From positions 1-46,559 of the forward strand of contig DAIDHB010000092.1 in the NCBI GenBank assembly GCA_027452145.1: DNA of 46,559 nt, written 5' to 3'. Positions 18,863-27,173 of the stretch are shown piece by piece (within the stretch, counting starts at the first letter, position 1; each line of letters starts with the position of its first letter). The DNA comes from Planctomycetales bacterium (GTDB lineage Bacteria; Planctomycetota; Planctomycetia; Isosphaerales; Isosphaeraceae). The notes under the pieces were generated by a model, which ran no database searches, was not told the origin of the DNA, and saw nothing but the letters and a program-made list of their open reading frames with translations. A program made the translations under genes and the position numbers.

Positions 18863-19933
18863 TCAGCACGCTTCGCACACCAACCGGCGATACAGCGAGA
18901 CCAGACGGTCGGCCTCGGTTTCGGGGTCGAAAGAGGACTGGATCTTCGTCCGGGCATTCCGGCCGAGTCGCCGGGCCAGCTCGGGATCATCGAGCAGCAT
19001 GAGGATGCCTCGACGAAGGGCCTCGGGATTCCCGGGCGGGATGATCAGGCCGCTGATGCCGGGCTCGATCAGGCCGCGAAGGCCGGCCACACCCGTCGCG
19101 ATGCAGGGAACCTCGTGAGCCATCGCCTGGAGCAGAGTCACGCCGGAATTGGCCGCGATCGACGGCTGGCAGTACATATCCAGCACGGCCCAGTAATCGG
19201 CCCCGATCGAGGGGAACTCGGTGATCGTCAGGTATTCGCCGATTCGCAGCGACTGGGCGCGGCGGCGAAGCTCGGCCTGGATCGTTCCGTGAGTCGCGAT
19301 GACGAACTCGGAGTCACGCCCATCGTCCAGAACCTGGCGTGCGGCTTCCAGGAAGACGGTGAGCCCGGACATCTCGTCGAGCGGCCCCCCAGCGCCGATG
19401 ACCGGCACGTGCCCCGGCGCGCCGTCGCGGCGCGGTTCCGTGGCCGGGGCGATCCCGGGCGCCACCACGGAGACACGCGAGGCCGGAATCCCCAGCCCCT
19501 CGACAAGCCCGTTCGCCAACTCGGGCCGGATCGCCACGAGATGACGGCACCAGCGCCGACTTAATCGGAGCCCGCGCTCCAGCGTGCGGAAGTCGGCCAC
19601 GGTCTGGATATACGGCAGACCCGCCGTCTCCGCGAGGATCAAGCCCACCTCGCTCATCTCGTCGTGCACGACATGCACCAGCTCCGGCCTCCGCAGCGCC
19701 TCTTCGGCCCAGAGCGAGCGGGCGGCCCACGTCCGCATCCATCGATTGCCCAGCGCCGCCAGCTCGAAGCAGCGTGAATCGCCTTCGAGGACGCTGCCGC
19801 GTGCCAGGCAGAGCACCTGGAGCCGACACCCGCGACGCTCGAGACGCTCCAGCCAGGGCACCAGAGGCCAGCGTGCGTCGTACCGGCTCAGCCGACCGGC
19901 CAGGATCAGGATATCGATCTCGCCGCCTGCCAT
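18863..19933 (-). CDS. Glycosyltransferase family 4
   Basis: A 356-residue GT-B glycosyltransferase. It begins IDILILAGRLSRYDARWPLV, has LVHVVHDEMSEVGLILAE and YIQTVADFRTLERGL in the acceptor half, and VIGAGGPLDEMSGLTVFLEA and PSIAANSGVTLLQAMAHEVP in the donor half. The last segment takes the place of the EX7E loop, and both expected Glu positions look replaced (Asn and Gln), which is unusual for GT4 and could mean altered activity. It is the first gene of the reverse arm, read away from the MoxR operon promoter; the 202-bp gap to 20136 is a divergent intergenic region. Confidence 0.85.
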   Translation of the reverse strand: MAGGEIDILILAGRLSRYDARWPLVPWLERLERRGCRLQVLCLARGSVLEGDSRCFELAALGNRWMRTWAARSLWAEEALRRPELVHVVHDEMSEVGLILAETAGLPYIQTVADFRTLERGLRLSRRWCRHLVAIRPELANGLVEGLGIPASRVSVVAPGIAPATEPRRDGAPGHVPVIGAGGPLDEMSGLTVFLEAARQVLDDGRDSEFVIATHGTIQAELRRRAQSLRIGEYLTITEFPSIGADYWAVLDMYCQPSIAANSGVTLLQAMAHEVPCIATGVAGLRGLIEPGISGLIIPPGNPEALRRGILMLLDDPELARRLGRNARTKIQSSFDPETEADRLVSLYRRLVCEAC

Positions 19934-20052
19934 TCGTACCTATCCGGCTCCCGCGAGTGACGACCCATCGCGCCCGGCGACCGAATGGCCCGGGCCTTAC
20001 CACGCGCCCTCGCCGCTCCGGGCAACCGGGCAACCGCATGCTCATCCGGCCG

Positions 20053-20081
20053 TTGGAATCGCCCCGACCATGGTTTATACT
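20053..20081 (+). promoter_or_regulatory. Sigma70-like promoter of the moxR operon
   Basis: TTGGAA (20053-20058) and TATACT (20076-20081) are spaced by exactly 17 bp, matching the -35 and -10 consensus at 4/6 and 5/6. Transcription would begin near 20088, about 48 bases before the MoxR ATG. The site stands out as AT-rich in GC-rich surroundings. Confidence 0.6.
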
Positions 20082-20135
20082 ATGACGTCCCTCTACAGCC
20101 GCCTGGTCAGATGTACCGAGGTTCGAGCGTAACGC

Positions 20136-21113
20136 ATGAAGGCCACCGAGCTTCCCAACAGTGTCTCCCCTTCACTGGAAGACTTGCTACCACTCACCAA
20201 TCGATTGATGGACAACGTCGGCCTGGTGGTCCTCGGGAAGCCGGACGTCATCCGGCTGGCCGTGGTCGCGCTCCTGGCCGAGGGCCACGTCCTGATCGAG
20301 GATGTTCCGGGGGTAGGCAAGACTCTGCTGGCCCGGGCACTGGCTGCCAGTATCGATTGTAGCTTCCGGAGAATCCAGTTCACTCCGGACCTGTTGCCGT
20401 CGGACGTCCTGGGATCGAGCGTGTATCACGCTCCGTCGGGCGACTTCGTATTCAAGCCGGGACCGCTCTTCGCCCACGTGATCCTGGCGGATGAGATCAA
20501 TCGCACCACACCGCGGACCCAGAGTGCCCTGCTCGAGGCCATGAGCGACCGTCAGGTCTCGGTCGAGGGAAAAACCCATCCGCTGGATGCCCCGTTCATC
20601 GTGCTGGCGACGCAGAATCCGTATGAGTACGAGGGCACTTACGTCCTGCCGGAGAGCCAGCTCGATCGCTTCATGATCCGCCTGAGGATGGGCTATCCGA
20701 TCCGGTCGGAGGAACGCAAGGTCTTCGCCAGCCACCGCCAGGGGGAACCGGTCGAGACGCTCGCCCCGGCGCTCTCGGCCGAGGATGTGCTGATGCTCCA
20801 GCGGGCGGTCCGGGGGGTACAGGTGGATGACGCGATCAGCGATTATCTGCTCGACATCGTGCACGCCACCCGCCGGTCGGAGGACCTGCATGTGGGCGTT
20901 AGCACTCGCGGGGCACTGACCCTGTACCGCGCGGCCCAGAGCCTGGCGCTGGTCTCGGGCCGCAATTACGTGGTTCCCGATGACGTGAAGACGCTGGTCG
21001 TGCCGGTCCTCTCGCATCGCGTCGTGGGAAAGTCGTTCCTCCAGGCCGGGGAATTCGGGGCGGCGGAGGCGATCATCCGCGATCTGGTGGACCGCATCAA
21101 GGTGCCGACGTGA
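20136..21113 (+). CDS. MoxR family AAA ATPase
   Basis: A 325-residue AAA+ ATPase of the MoxR/RavA group. It has Walker A EDVPGVGKTLLARAL (Lys62), Walker B HVILADEINRTTPRTQSALL, sensor 1 IVLATQNPYEYEGTY and the sensor 2 region STRGALTLYRAAQ. MoxR proteins act as chaperone-like ATPases for partner proteins, often with DUF58/von Willebrand-type subunits. The gene is first in a three-gene set with DUF58 and a transglutaminase, a widely conserved arrangement. A good promoter sits 55 bp upstream. Its RBS is weak. Confidence 0.95.
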   Translation: MKATELPNSVSPSLEDLLPLTNRLMDNVGLVVLGKPDVIRLAVVALLAEGHVLIEDVPGVGKTLLARALAASIDCSFRRIQFTPDLLPSDVLGSSVYHAPSGDFVFKPGPLFAHVILADEINRTTPRTQSALLEAMSDRQVSVEGKTHPLDAPFIVLATQNPYEYEGTYVLPESQLDRFMIRLRMGYPIRSEERKVFASHRQGEPVETLAPALSAEDVLMLQRAVRGVQVDDAISDYLLDIVHATRRSEDLHVGVSTRGALTLYRAAQSLALVSGRNYVVPDDVKTLVVPVLSHRVVGKSFLQAGEFGAAEAIIRDLVDRIKVPT

Positions 21114-21259
21114 GGCGAGCGTCTCACGATCCGGCGGAGACCGTACCGAGCCGGTTCGCGAGAGATCGGGTGGTATCGGGATGGCCCGGGCTGGTGACGA
21201 GGTTCCCCTCGTCGGTCGGCTCCGCGGCCCGCGGACTTGCTCGCTAGGAGTGGACATCG

Positions 21260-22696
21260 ATGAGCGCCAACGAGAGGACCCCCGGCCGCCGTCGGCGCGG
21301 CCGGATCGCGCGGATGGCCCGGGGCCTTCTGGGTGCGCTCGGGCCGACGGAGCGTTCGATCCTCACCCGCGAGGGATTCTTCTATTTCATCCTGAGCCTG
21401 GCGCTCCTGGTCGCGGGCCTGATCCAGCAGGTCAACCTGATCCTCCTGGTCTTCACGCTCGCGGCGGGGCCGTTTCTGGCCTCGATCTTCGGCGGCCGGC
21501 CGATGCTCCGGAGGCTGACGGTCGTCCGCCGGGTCCCGGCCTACGTTTTCAGCGGCGATCCCCTGGTCCTGGATTATGTCCTTGAGAACGGCCGGCGCTG
21601 GTACGCGGCTCTCGCGCTGTTCGTCGAGGACTCTCTCACGCCCGTCGATCGGACGGTGCCGGGCGCGACCGGCCTGATGCCACGCATCTTCTTCCCGAGG
21701 GTGCCCGGCCGGGACCGTCGGCGGCAGCAATGGAAATCGGTGAGCCCGGAGCGCGGGCGCTACCGCTTCCGCGACCTGGACATCGGCACGCGGTCCCCGT
21801 TCGGCATCGTCGAGCACCGCGTCACGATCTCGCTGGCGGACCAGATCGTCGTTTACCCGCGGATCGGCCAGCTCACCCGGCGATGGTTCCTCATCCAGCG
21901 GCAGGCGACCGAGAACCGGCGCGGCCAGCGCCACGACCGCTCGGCACAGCAGATGGAATACCACGGACTCCGCGATTACCGGTCGGGCGATAGCCCGCGG
22001 TGGATCCACTGGCGGACGTCGGCCCGGCGAGGCGAGCTGATGGTCAAGGAGTTCGAGCAGCAGAACGAGCAGGACCTTGCGATCCTCGTCGACCCCTGGC
22101 TGCCGCGCACCAAGGCGACACCCGAGCAGCGAGAGGCGGTCGAGCAGGCCATCTCGTTCGCCGCCACCGTGTGCCTGGATACCTGCCGACACCAGGGCCG
22201 CCGGCTACTCCTGGGCTGGACCGGCCCGGCGCCCGGCGCCCGCCACGGGCCGGCGTCCGTCAAGCTGCTGCACGAGCTGCTCGAGCAGCTCGCCATGCTC
22301 CGGGCGACCAGCGAGGGAAACCTCGCCGAGTTGCTCGATGCGTTGCCACCAGCCCTCCTGCGCGAGGCGATCATCATCGTCGTCTCGACAAGGCCGCTGA
22401 ACCTGCTCGAGGAGGCCGAGAAGTCCCGGCGCCTGACGGGCACCGCCGCCAGGGGGATCGCGGGGCGCATCTCGCTGCTGAATGCGGCGCAGGGCGACCT
22501 CGTCCCGCTGTTCCAGCCCGCCGAGAACACGACCCGCAACATCCTCCAGCATCGCCTCTCAAGCGCCATCCAGGAGCGGCGATCCATCTACGGGGAGCAC
22601 CATCACGAGGCGGCCACGGGGGCCGGCGCCGACGGGGACGGTCGGCCGGACGAGCCCGTCCCCGACGGCACCGATCGAGGAGGCGACACGCCGTGA
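21260..22696 (+). CDS. DUF58 domain protein
   Basis: A 478-residue protein. Two adjacent membrane helices (about residues 37-75, FFYFILSLALLVAGLIQQVN and following) come first, then a beta-rich region (DPLVLDYVLENGRRWYAALA), then the DUF58 core HGLRDYRSGDSPRWIHWRTS-ARRGELMVKEFE and a von Willebrand-like domain (LAILVDPWLP). DUF58 proteins pair with MoxR ATPases; their function is unknown, though they are linked to envelope stress and protein assembly. The C-terminal 40 residues are His/Gly/Asp-rich. ATG 21260 follows AGGAG. Its TGA overlaps the GTG of the next gene (GTGA at 22693), showing translational coupling. Confidence 0.92.
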   Translation: MSANERTPGRRRRGRIARMARGLLGALGPTERSILTREGFFYFILSLALLVAGLIQQVNLILLVFTLAAGPFLASIFGGRPMLRRLTVVRRVPAYVFSGDPLVLDYVLENGRRWYAALALFVEDSLTPVDRTVPGATGLMPRIFFPRVPGRDRRRQQWKSVSPERGRYRFRDLDIGTRSPFGIVEHRVTISLADQIVVYPRIGQLTRRWFLIQRQATENRRGQRHDRSAQQMEYHGLRDYRSGDSPRWIHWRTSARRGELMVKEFEQQNEQDLAILVDPWLPRTKATPEQREAVEQAISFAATVCLDTCRHQGRRLLLGWTGPAPGARHGPASVKLLHELLEQLAMLRATSEGNLAELLDALPPALLREAIIIVVSTRPLNLLEEAEKSRRLTGTAARGIAGRISLLNAAQGDLVPLFQPAENTTRNILQHRLSSAIQERRSIYGEHHHEAATGAGADGDGRPDEPVPDGTDRGGDTP

Positions 22697-24942
22697 ACAG
22701 TTATTCCATCTATCGCGGCAGCTTCTACCTGATGCTCACCGTCGCGACCGCGGCCCTCAGCGGCGACAGCAGCGAGTTGCCGTTCTTCCGGATGTATCCG
22801 ACGTTCGTCGCGCTCGCCGGGCTCGGCGCGTTCCTCGCCGTGGATCGTCGCCGACACCTGGCACTCTCGCGGCCGCTGGCCAATGTCCTGGCCGTGGTGT
22901 CCATCGGCCTGCTGCTGTTCGAGTACCACCTCGACGAGACCCAGTTGATCCGCGCGCTCGGCCACTGGCTCGTCTATCTGCAATTGATCATGTACTTCCT
23001 GCCGAAGACCGCGAAGGACGACTGGTTCCTGTTCCTCCTCGGGCTCGTGCAGGTGCTCATCGGCGCCGTCGTCAGCCAGAGCGACCGGATCGGGCTCTGG
23101 CTGTTCGCCTGGGCGATGCTGGCGATCTGGGTCCTCGGTCAATTCTTCCTCCAGCGCGAGGCGGCCCGGTTCGAGCCCTCGCCCGACGCGGCGGGGCCCT
23201 GGGTACTGCGGCCGGCCGAGAGGGATCCGTATGCCGGCCTCCTGGACCTCCCCTACGCCCTGTCAACCGCCCGGGTGCTGGCCACAACCCTGGCCCTCGG
23301 GGGCCTGATCTTCCTGATCCTCCCCCGGCAGGCGGGTGCGACCCGGTTGCAGTCGCGCGGCCAGCAGGCCCGGCATTTGACCGGCTTCGACGAGGAAGTC
23401 TCGCTGGGCCAGTTCGGCGAGATCCTCGAGGACGAGACGGTCGTGATGACCGTCGAATTCACCGACATGGAAGGCAGGACGACCCCGCCCCCCGGCGAGC
23501 CCCTGTGGCGCGGCGTCACGATGCTCCGTTACGAGTCGGGACGCTGGCGGCGCCAGTCCCGGAACGCCTCGCAGCGGTACGTCGCCTTCCCGGATCGCAA
23601 CCTGTCGTCCAAGCTCATCCGGCAGAAGATCAAGCTCGAGGCGAACGACTCGCCGACGGTCTTCGCCATCCGGCCGATCCGGTCCACCACCGCCCCCCAC
23701 CGCCTGGCGCCCACCCTCAACCCGGTCGACGGAACGCTCCAGCGGAGCGATCAGCGCCCCGGGCCGTACGACTACGAGGTCCTGTCCGATCCGGACCCGA
23801 ACGGCCTCCAGATCGGTGAACTGCCGCCCGACCTGACCCATAATGAGTTCCTGCTCGCGATCCCCGAATCGCTCAAGGCGAGGCTGCGCCCGATCGCCGA
23901 GCGGGTCGTCGCCTCGATCCACGAGGACGGCCGCGCCGGCGTCGAGGCCCGCGCCCGCGCCGTCGAGTCGTACCTTCGCGACTCCCACCAGTTCAAGTAC
24001 TCTCTACGGATGGAGGTCGTGGATCCCTCCCTCGACCCCGTGGTCGACTTCCTGGTCAATCAGAAGGAGGGCCACTGCGAGTACTTCGCCAGCGCGCTGG
24101 CGCTCCTGCTCCGGTCCATCGATATCCCGACCCGCGTCGTCAACGGCTTCAAGGGAGGCGACTGGAACGGGATCACCCAGACGATGAACGTGCGGCAGAA
24201 GCACGCCCATAGCTGGGTCGAGGCCTACATCGGACGCGGGCCGCAAAACGTCCCCATCTGGATGACTCTCGATCCGACGCCCGGCGAGGAACGCGAGGAG
24301 TCGGTCGCCAAGGTGGGCGGGATCGCTGGACGCTTCCGAACGATCACCGACCTGGTCCGGCACATCTGGGTGTTCTACGTCATCGGTTACGACGGCGATC
24401 GTCAGAATCGCCTGCTGTATACCCCAATGCGGCTGATGATCAACTGGGCCAGGGAGAAATACTTCGAGCTCGGCGCCCTGTTGCGCCGCGGCCTCGCGGT
24501 CCTCTTCCGGTTCGAGGACATCAGCTCATTCATCAGCATCCGGGGCTTTTTCGTCTCGTTCATCATCCTGACGCTGCTGGCAGGCGTCGTCCACGCCGCG
24601 ATCCGGGTGTGGCAGCGCATGAACCGATGGCTGCGAGGACCGGGGGATGAATCCCTGTCGCTGACGGCGGGGATCTTCTTCTATCGCCGGATGGCGCAAC
24701 TCCTCTCACGCCTCGACCTCCTCCGGACGCCGACCGAGACCCAGGGCGAGTTCGCCGTCCGCGCGGGCCGCGCCCTGGCCGCGCAGGGCGAGGGGACGCT
24801 CGCGGTGGCGGACGTCCCCCGGGAGGTGGTCGAGGCGTTCTATCGGGTCCGCTTCGGCCATCTCGAGCTCGAGCCGGAGTCGCTGCAAGAGCTCGATGCG
24901 CGGCTCGACTCCCTCGAGGCGAGCCTCCCCCAAAGCAAGTAA
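22693..24942 (+). CDS. Transglutaminase-like membrane protein (TgpA family)
   Basis: A 749-residue protein with a block of N-terminal membrane helices (residues about 10-215), a long extracytoplasmic part, a late membrane helix (FFVSFIILTLLAGVVHAAI) and a C-terminal DUF4129-like cytoplasmic tail. The transglutaminase core has Cys462 in KEGHCEYFASALALLLR, His506 in KHAHSWVEAYI and Asp527 in WMTLDPTPGE, so the catalytic triad is complete. The family is found with MoxR and DUF58 and is thought to act on periplasmic proteins. GTG 22693 overlaps the DUF58 stop. Longer open frame upstream to 22000 lies inside DUF58 and is a shadow. Confidence 0.93.
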   Translation: MNSYSIYRGSFYLMLTVATAALSGDSSELPFFRMYPTFVALAGLGAFLAVDRRRHLALSRPLANVLAVVSIGLLLFEYHLDETQLIRALGHWLVYLQLIMYFLPKTAKDDWFLFLLGLVQVLIGAVVSQSDRIGLWLFAWAMLAIWVLGQFFLQREAARFEPSPDAAGPWVLRPAERDPYAGLLDLPYALSTARVLATTLALGGLIFLILPRQAGATRLQSRGQQARHLTGFDEEVSLGQFGEILEDETVVMTVEFTDMEGRTTPPPGEPLWRGVTMLRYESGRWRRQSRNASQRYVAFPDRNLSSKLIRQKIKLEANDSPTVFAIRPIRSTTAPHRLAPTLNPVDGTLQRSDQRPGPYDYEVLSDPDPNGLQIGELPPDLTHNEFLLAIPESLKARLRPIAERVVASIHEDGRAGVEARARAVESYLRDSHQFKYSLRMEVVDPSLDPVVDFLVNQKEGHCEYFASALALLLRSIDIPTRVVNGFKGGDWNGITQTMNVRQKHAHSWVEAYIGRGPQNVPIWMTLDPTPGEEREESVAKVGGIAGRFRTITDLVRHIWVFYVIGYDGDRQNRLLYTPMRLMINWAREKYFELGALLRRGLAVLFRFEDISSFISIRGFFVSFIILTLLAGVVHAAIRVWQRMNRWLRGPGDESLSLTAGIFFYRRMAQLLSRLDLLRTPTETQGEFAVRAGRALAAQGEGTLAVADVPREVVEAFYRVRFGHLELEPESLQELDARLDSLEASLPQSK

Positions 24943-25008
24943 ACAGCCACCGGAACCGGGCGGGCGACCCGGCGGATTTCGACAATCCTCCGGTACGGTC
25001 GTCCCCAT

Positions 25009-25029
25009 CGGCCCGGCGGCGCCGGGCCG
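25009..25029 (+). terminator. GC hairpin after the TgpA gene
   Basis: Nine-base perfect arms (25009-25017 and 25021-25029) around a 3-base loop, followed by GGCGTCTTCCT, which is only modestly T-rich. It lies 67 bp past the TgpA stop and 57 bp before the next ATG, so it may end or attenuate the operon. Confidence 0.45.
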
Positions 25030-25085
25030 GGCGTCTTCCTGCCCAATCCATGTTCCGGGTGCCGTGATCCCATCGGAGTGATAGA

Positions 25086-26108
25086 ATGCGAGTCGGAATC
25101 GTCGGGTTCGCCGGGAGTGGCAAGAGCACGCTATTCGAGCTCCTGACCGGCGCCCGCCCGGACCCCAGCAAGATCCATTCGGGGCAGGTCGGCATCGCCA
25201 CACTCTCCGACCCCCGGCTGGCCTACCTGGCGGACATGCATCGGCCCAAAAAGATCACGCCCGCCACGGTTGAGTTCCTCGACACGCCCGGCCTCATGGC
25301 GGGCTCCCATGCCGACAATCCCCAGCGCCTGGCCCTGATCCGCGAGGGGGATGCGCTCCTGATCGTCCTCAACGGCTTCGCCGGGACCGATCCTGCCTCG
25401 GAGCTGGCGAGCTTCAGCGAGGAGATGCTCTTCGCCGATCTGGGCGTCGTGACCAACCGAGCCGAGCGCCTCGAGGCGAGCGTCAAGAAGCCGCGGCCCG
25501 ATCGCGAGGCGCAGCTCAAGGAGCTCGAGCTGGTCAAGGTCATCCAGGGCGCACTCGAGCAGGGCAAGACCGTCGCGACGCTCGGCCTCTCGGACGAGGA
25601 GAAGAAGCCCGTGCGTTCGTTCGGGCTCCTGACCGACAAGCCGCAGGTCGTCGTGCTCAACGGCCCGCAGGATCGGGGCGTGCCCGAATCGCTCAGCCAG
25701 CTCGCCCAGGACGCCCTGTCGATCGACGCCAAGCTCGAACTCGAGCTCTCCCAGCTCGACGCCGAGGAACGCGCCGTATTCATGGCCGACCTGGGAATAA
25801 CCGAACTCGGCCGCGACCGGATCATCCGCTCGGCCTACGACGCGGTGGGCATCATCACGTTCTTCACGGCCGGCGAGCCCGAGGTCCGCGGCTGGAACCT
25901 CGAGCGCGGTGCCAGCGCCGTCGAGGCCGCCGGCAAGATCCATACGGACCTCGCCAGGGGTTTCATCCGCGCCGAGGTTACGGCCTTCGACGACCTCGAG
26001 CGCGCCGGGTCGGTGAAGGAGGCGAAGGCCCGCAACCTCCAGCGGCTCGAGGGCAAGGACTACGTGGTCAAGGACGGCGACGTCATCTACTTCCGCAGCG
26101 CCCTGTGA
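25086..26108 (+). CDS. Divergent YchF/Obg-like GTPase with TGS-type C-terminus
   Basis: A 340-residue P-loop protein. G1 is GFAGSGKSTLFELLTG and G3 is DTPGL. A helical coiled-coil-like insert (about 135-190, KPRPDREAQLKELELVK) follows, and VVVLNGPQD takes the place of G4. The last about 85 residues match the YchF C-terminal domain (ITFFTAGEPEVRGWNLERGA, then AAGKIHTDLARGFIRAEV and EGKDYVVKDGDVIYF). Standard YchF has a NYPF segment and DIAGLV; both are changed here, so this may be a planctomycete paralogue rather than YchF itself. YchF proteins bind ATP or GTP and associate with ribosomes. ATG 25086 is preceded by GGAGTGATAG. Confidence 0.85.
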   Translation: MRVGIVGFAGSGKSTLFELLTGARPDPSKIHSGQVGIATLSDPRLAYLADMHRPKKITPATVEFLDTPGLMAGSHADNPQRLALIREGDALLIVLNGFAGTDPASELASFSEEMLFADLGVVTNRAERLEASVKKPRPDREAQLKELELVKVIQGALEQGKTVATLGLSDEEKKPVRSFGLLTDKPQVVVLNGPQDRGVPESLSQLAQDALSIDAKLELELSQLDAEERAVFMADLGITELGRDRIIRSAYDAVGIITFFTAGEPEVRGWNLERGASAVEAAGKIHTDLARGFIRAEVTAFDDLERAGSVKEAKARNLQRLEGKDYVVKDGDVIYFRSAL

Positions 26109-26267
26109 GTGCACGCTGTCGGGCCGGGCGCACCGGGGGGCTGGCCGCCCTTCCCAAAAGAGGGAAGGTCGAGGCTCCTGCCGAGCCGGGATGGCGCGAT
26201 GCATCCTCCCTGCCCCGGCTCGCCTGGACGCTCGCCGTCCGCTTTCGACCCCTTCCGCGGCCGACTC

Positions 26268-26588
26268 TCACCGCCCCCGGCCGGCCGGGAGTTCACGGGC
26301 TCCCTGGGAAGTCGCCGCGGCGATCCTCGGGCGCGAACCGGGCGCTGAGGCCGCGATAACCGGGGTGTGCGGCGTGACCGCGGTGGCGTGGGGAGTCGGC
26401 GCGAGGGCGGGACCACCTATCGGCCTCAGGCCGGCCGTCGACTCCCCGATGGGAGGGATAGCGCCCGAGGTGGCATGCTCGCCATCGGCCTTCCGCCGCC
26501 CCTGGGGATCCCGGTGGTACAGGATCACGGCGAAGAAGCACACGGTGGCGATGCTCAGGAAGATGCTCGGCACGGCCTGACGGTTCAT
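26268..26588 (-). CDS. Small single-helix membrane protein with Pro/Ala-rich tail
   Basis: A 106-residue ORF. The N-terminus MNRQAVPSIFLSIATVCFFA-VILYHRDPQG is a clear signal-anchor helix, followed by about 75 low-complexity residues rich in Ala, Pro, Gly and Thr. I recognise no domain. It resembles the N-terminal anchors of longer planctomycete envelope proteins that carry a LysM-type domain, so it may be the truncated head of such a gene; the sequence past its stop holds a repeat relic. There is no clear RBS. The opposite strand is open too (26191-26580), but without a protein-like N-terminus. It is read against both neighbours. Confidence 0.5.
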   Translation of the reverse strand: MNRQAVPSIFLSIATVCFFAVILYHRDPQGRRKADGEHATSGAIPPIGESTAGLRPIGGPALAPTPHATAVTPHTPVIAASAPGSRPRIAAATSQGARELPAGRGR

Positions 26589-27080
26589 GATGGCTCATGG
26601 GGCTGATGCTTCGTTCGGTGTGCGGCTTCAAAATGCCTCTTTATCTCCAATCGGCACCGGACCCCGCCGACTTGAGGCGGCCGTCGCGAAATCCGGGTTG
26701 CATTCCGGCTGGACGGATTGGGCGGACTCGACCGAAGTCTAATACAGACACCCGCTGATGCGGTCTGGTTCCAGGGAAGTCGAGCTCCGTCCGCGCCGCT
26801 CCCCGCAGGGTGCCGGGAGGGCGAGGCTCCATCCGTGCGTCTCGCCGCGGCTGGGACGAAGCCTCGCCCTCCTGGACCGACCGGAAAGCATCGGCGGGCT
26901 CGTGAAAGAGGATCTCAGGGCCTCGTCGCCCCCGATCCCCCGATCGCGGTCCGCTAACCCAGTCGAGAAACGCGCGTTGGCCACGCCTCCACGCTTCCCA
27001 TGACCTTTGGGCCGCCCGCGACTCGACGGCCCCGCGACGGTCGCCTCCTGGGACCTCGTCGCCGGCGGCGGCTGCTGCCC
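26589..27080. other. Gene-poor region with repeat arms
   Basis: About 490 bp without a credible gene, between the small membrane protein and the promoter of the protease. All open frames here are short and Arg/Pro/Ser-rich in every frame. It holds one clear inverted repeat (26816-26872) and, near its left end, an AT-richer stretch (26620-26660) that could carry the promoter of the reverse-strand small gene. Confidence 0.5.
26816..26872. repeat. Inverted repeat, dispersed-repeat relic
   Basis: GGAGGGCGAGGCT (26816-26828) is repeated inverted as AGCCTCGCCCTCC (26860-26872), 13 of 13 bases, around a 31-base loop. A related half (GTCGAGGCTCCTGCCGAGCC) occurs near 26167-26186. The similarity suggests copies of a mobile or REP-like intergenic element; the genome-wide copy number is unknown. 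Confidence 0.55.
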
Positions 27081-27109
27081 TTGTCCGACGCCGTGTCTCG
27101 GGTTAGGAT
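27081..27109 (+). promoter_or_regulatory. Possible sigma70-like promoter of the S41 protease gene
   Basis: TTGTCC (27081-27086) and TAGGAT (27104-27109) are 17 bp apart, each matching consensus at 4/6. Transcription would begin near 27116, which would exclude the upstream ATG at 27108 and favour ATG 27174. Confidence 0.4.
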
Positions 27110-27173
27110 GAATCTAATGGAATCGGTCGTTCTGGCTGATCGCAAGTCGCCCCCCGATCAGGAACCTAAGCCC

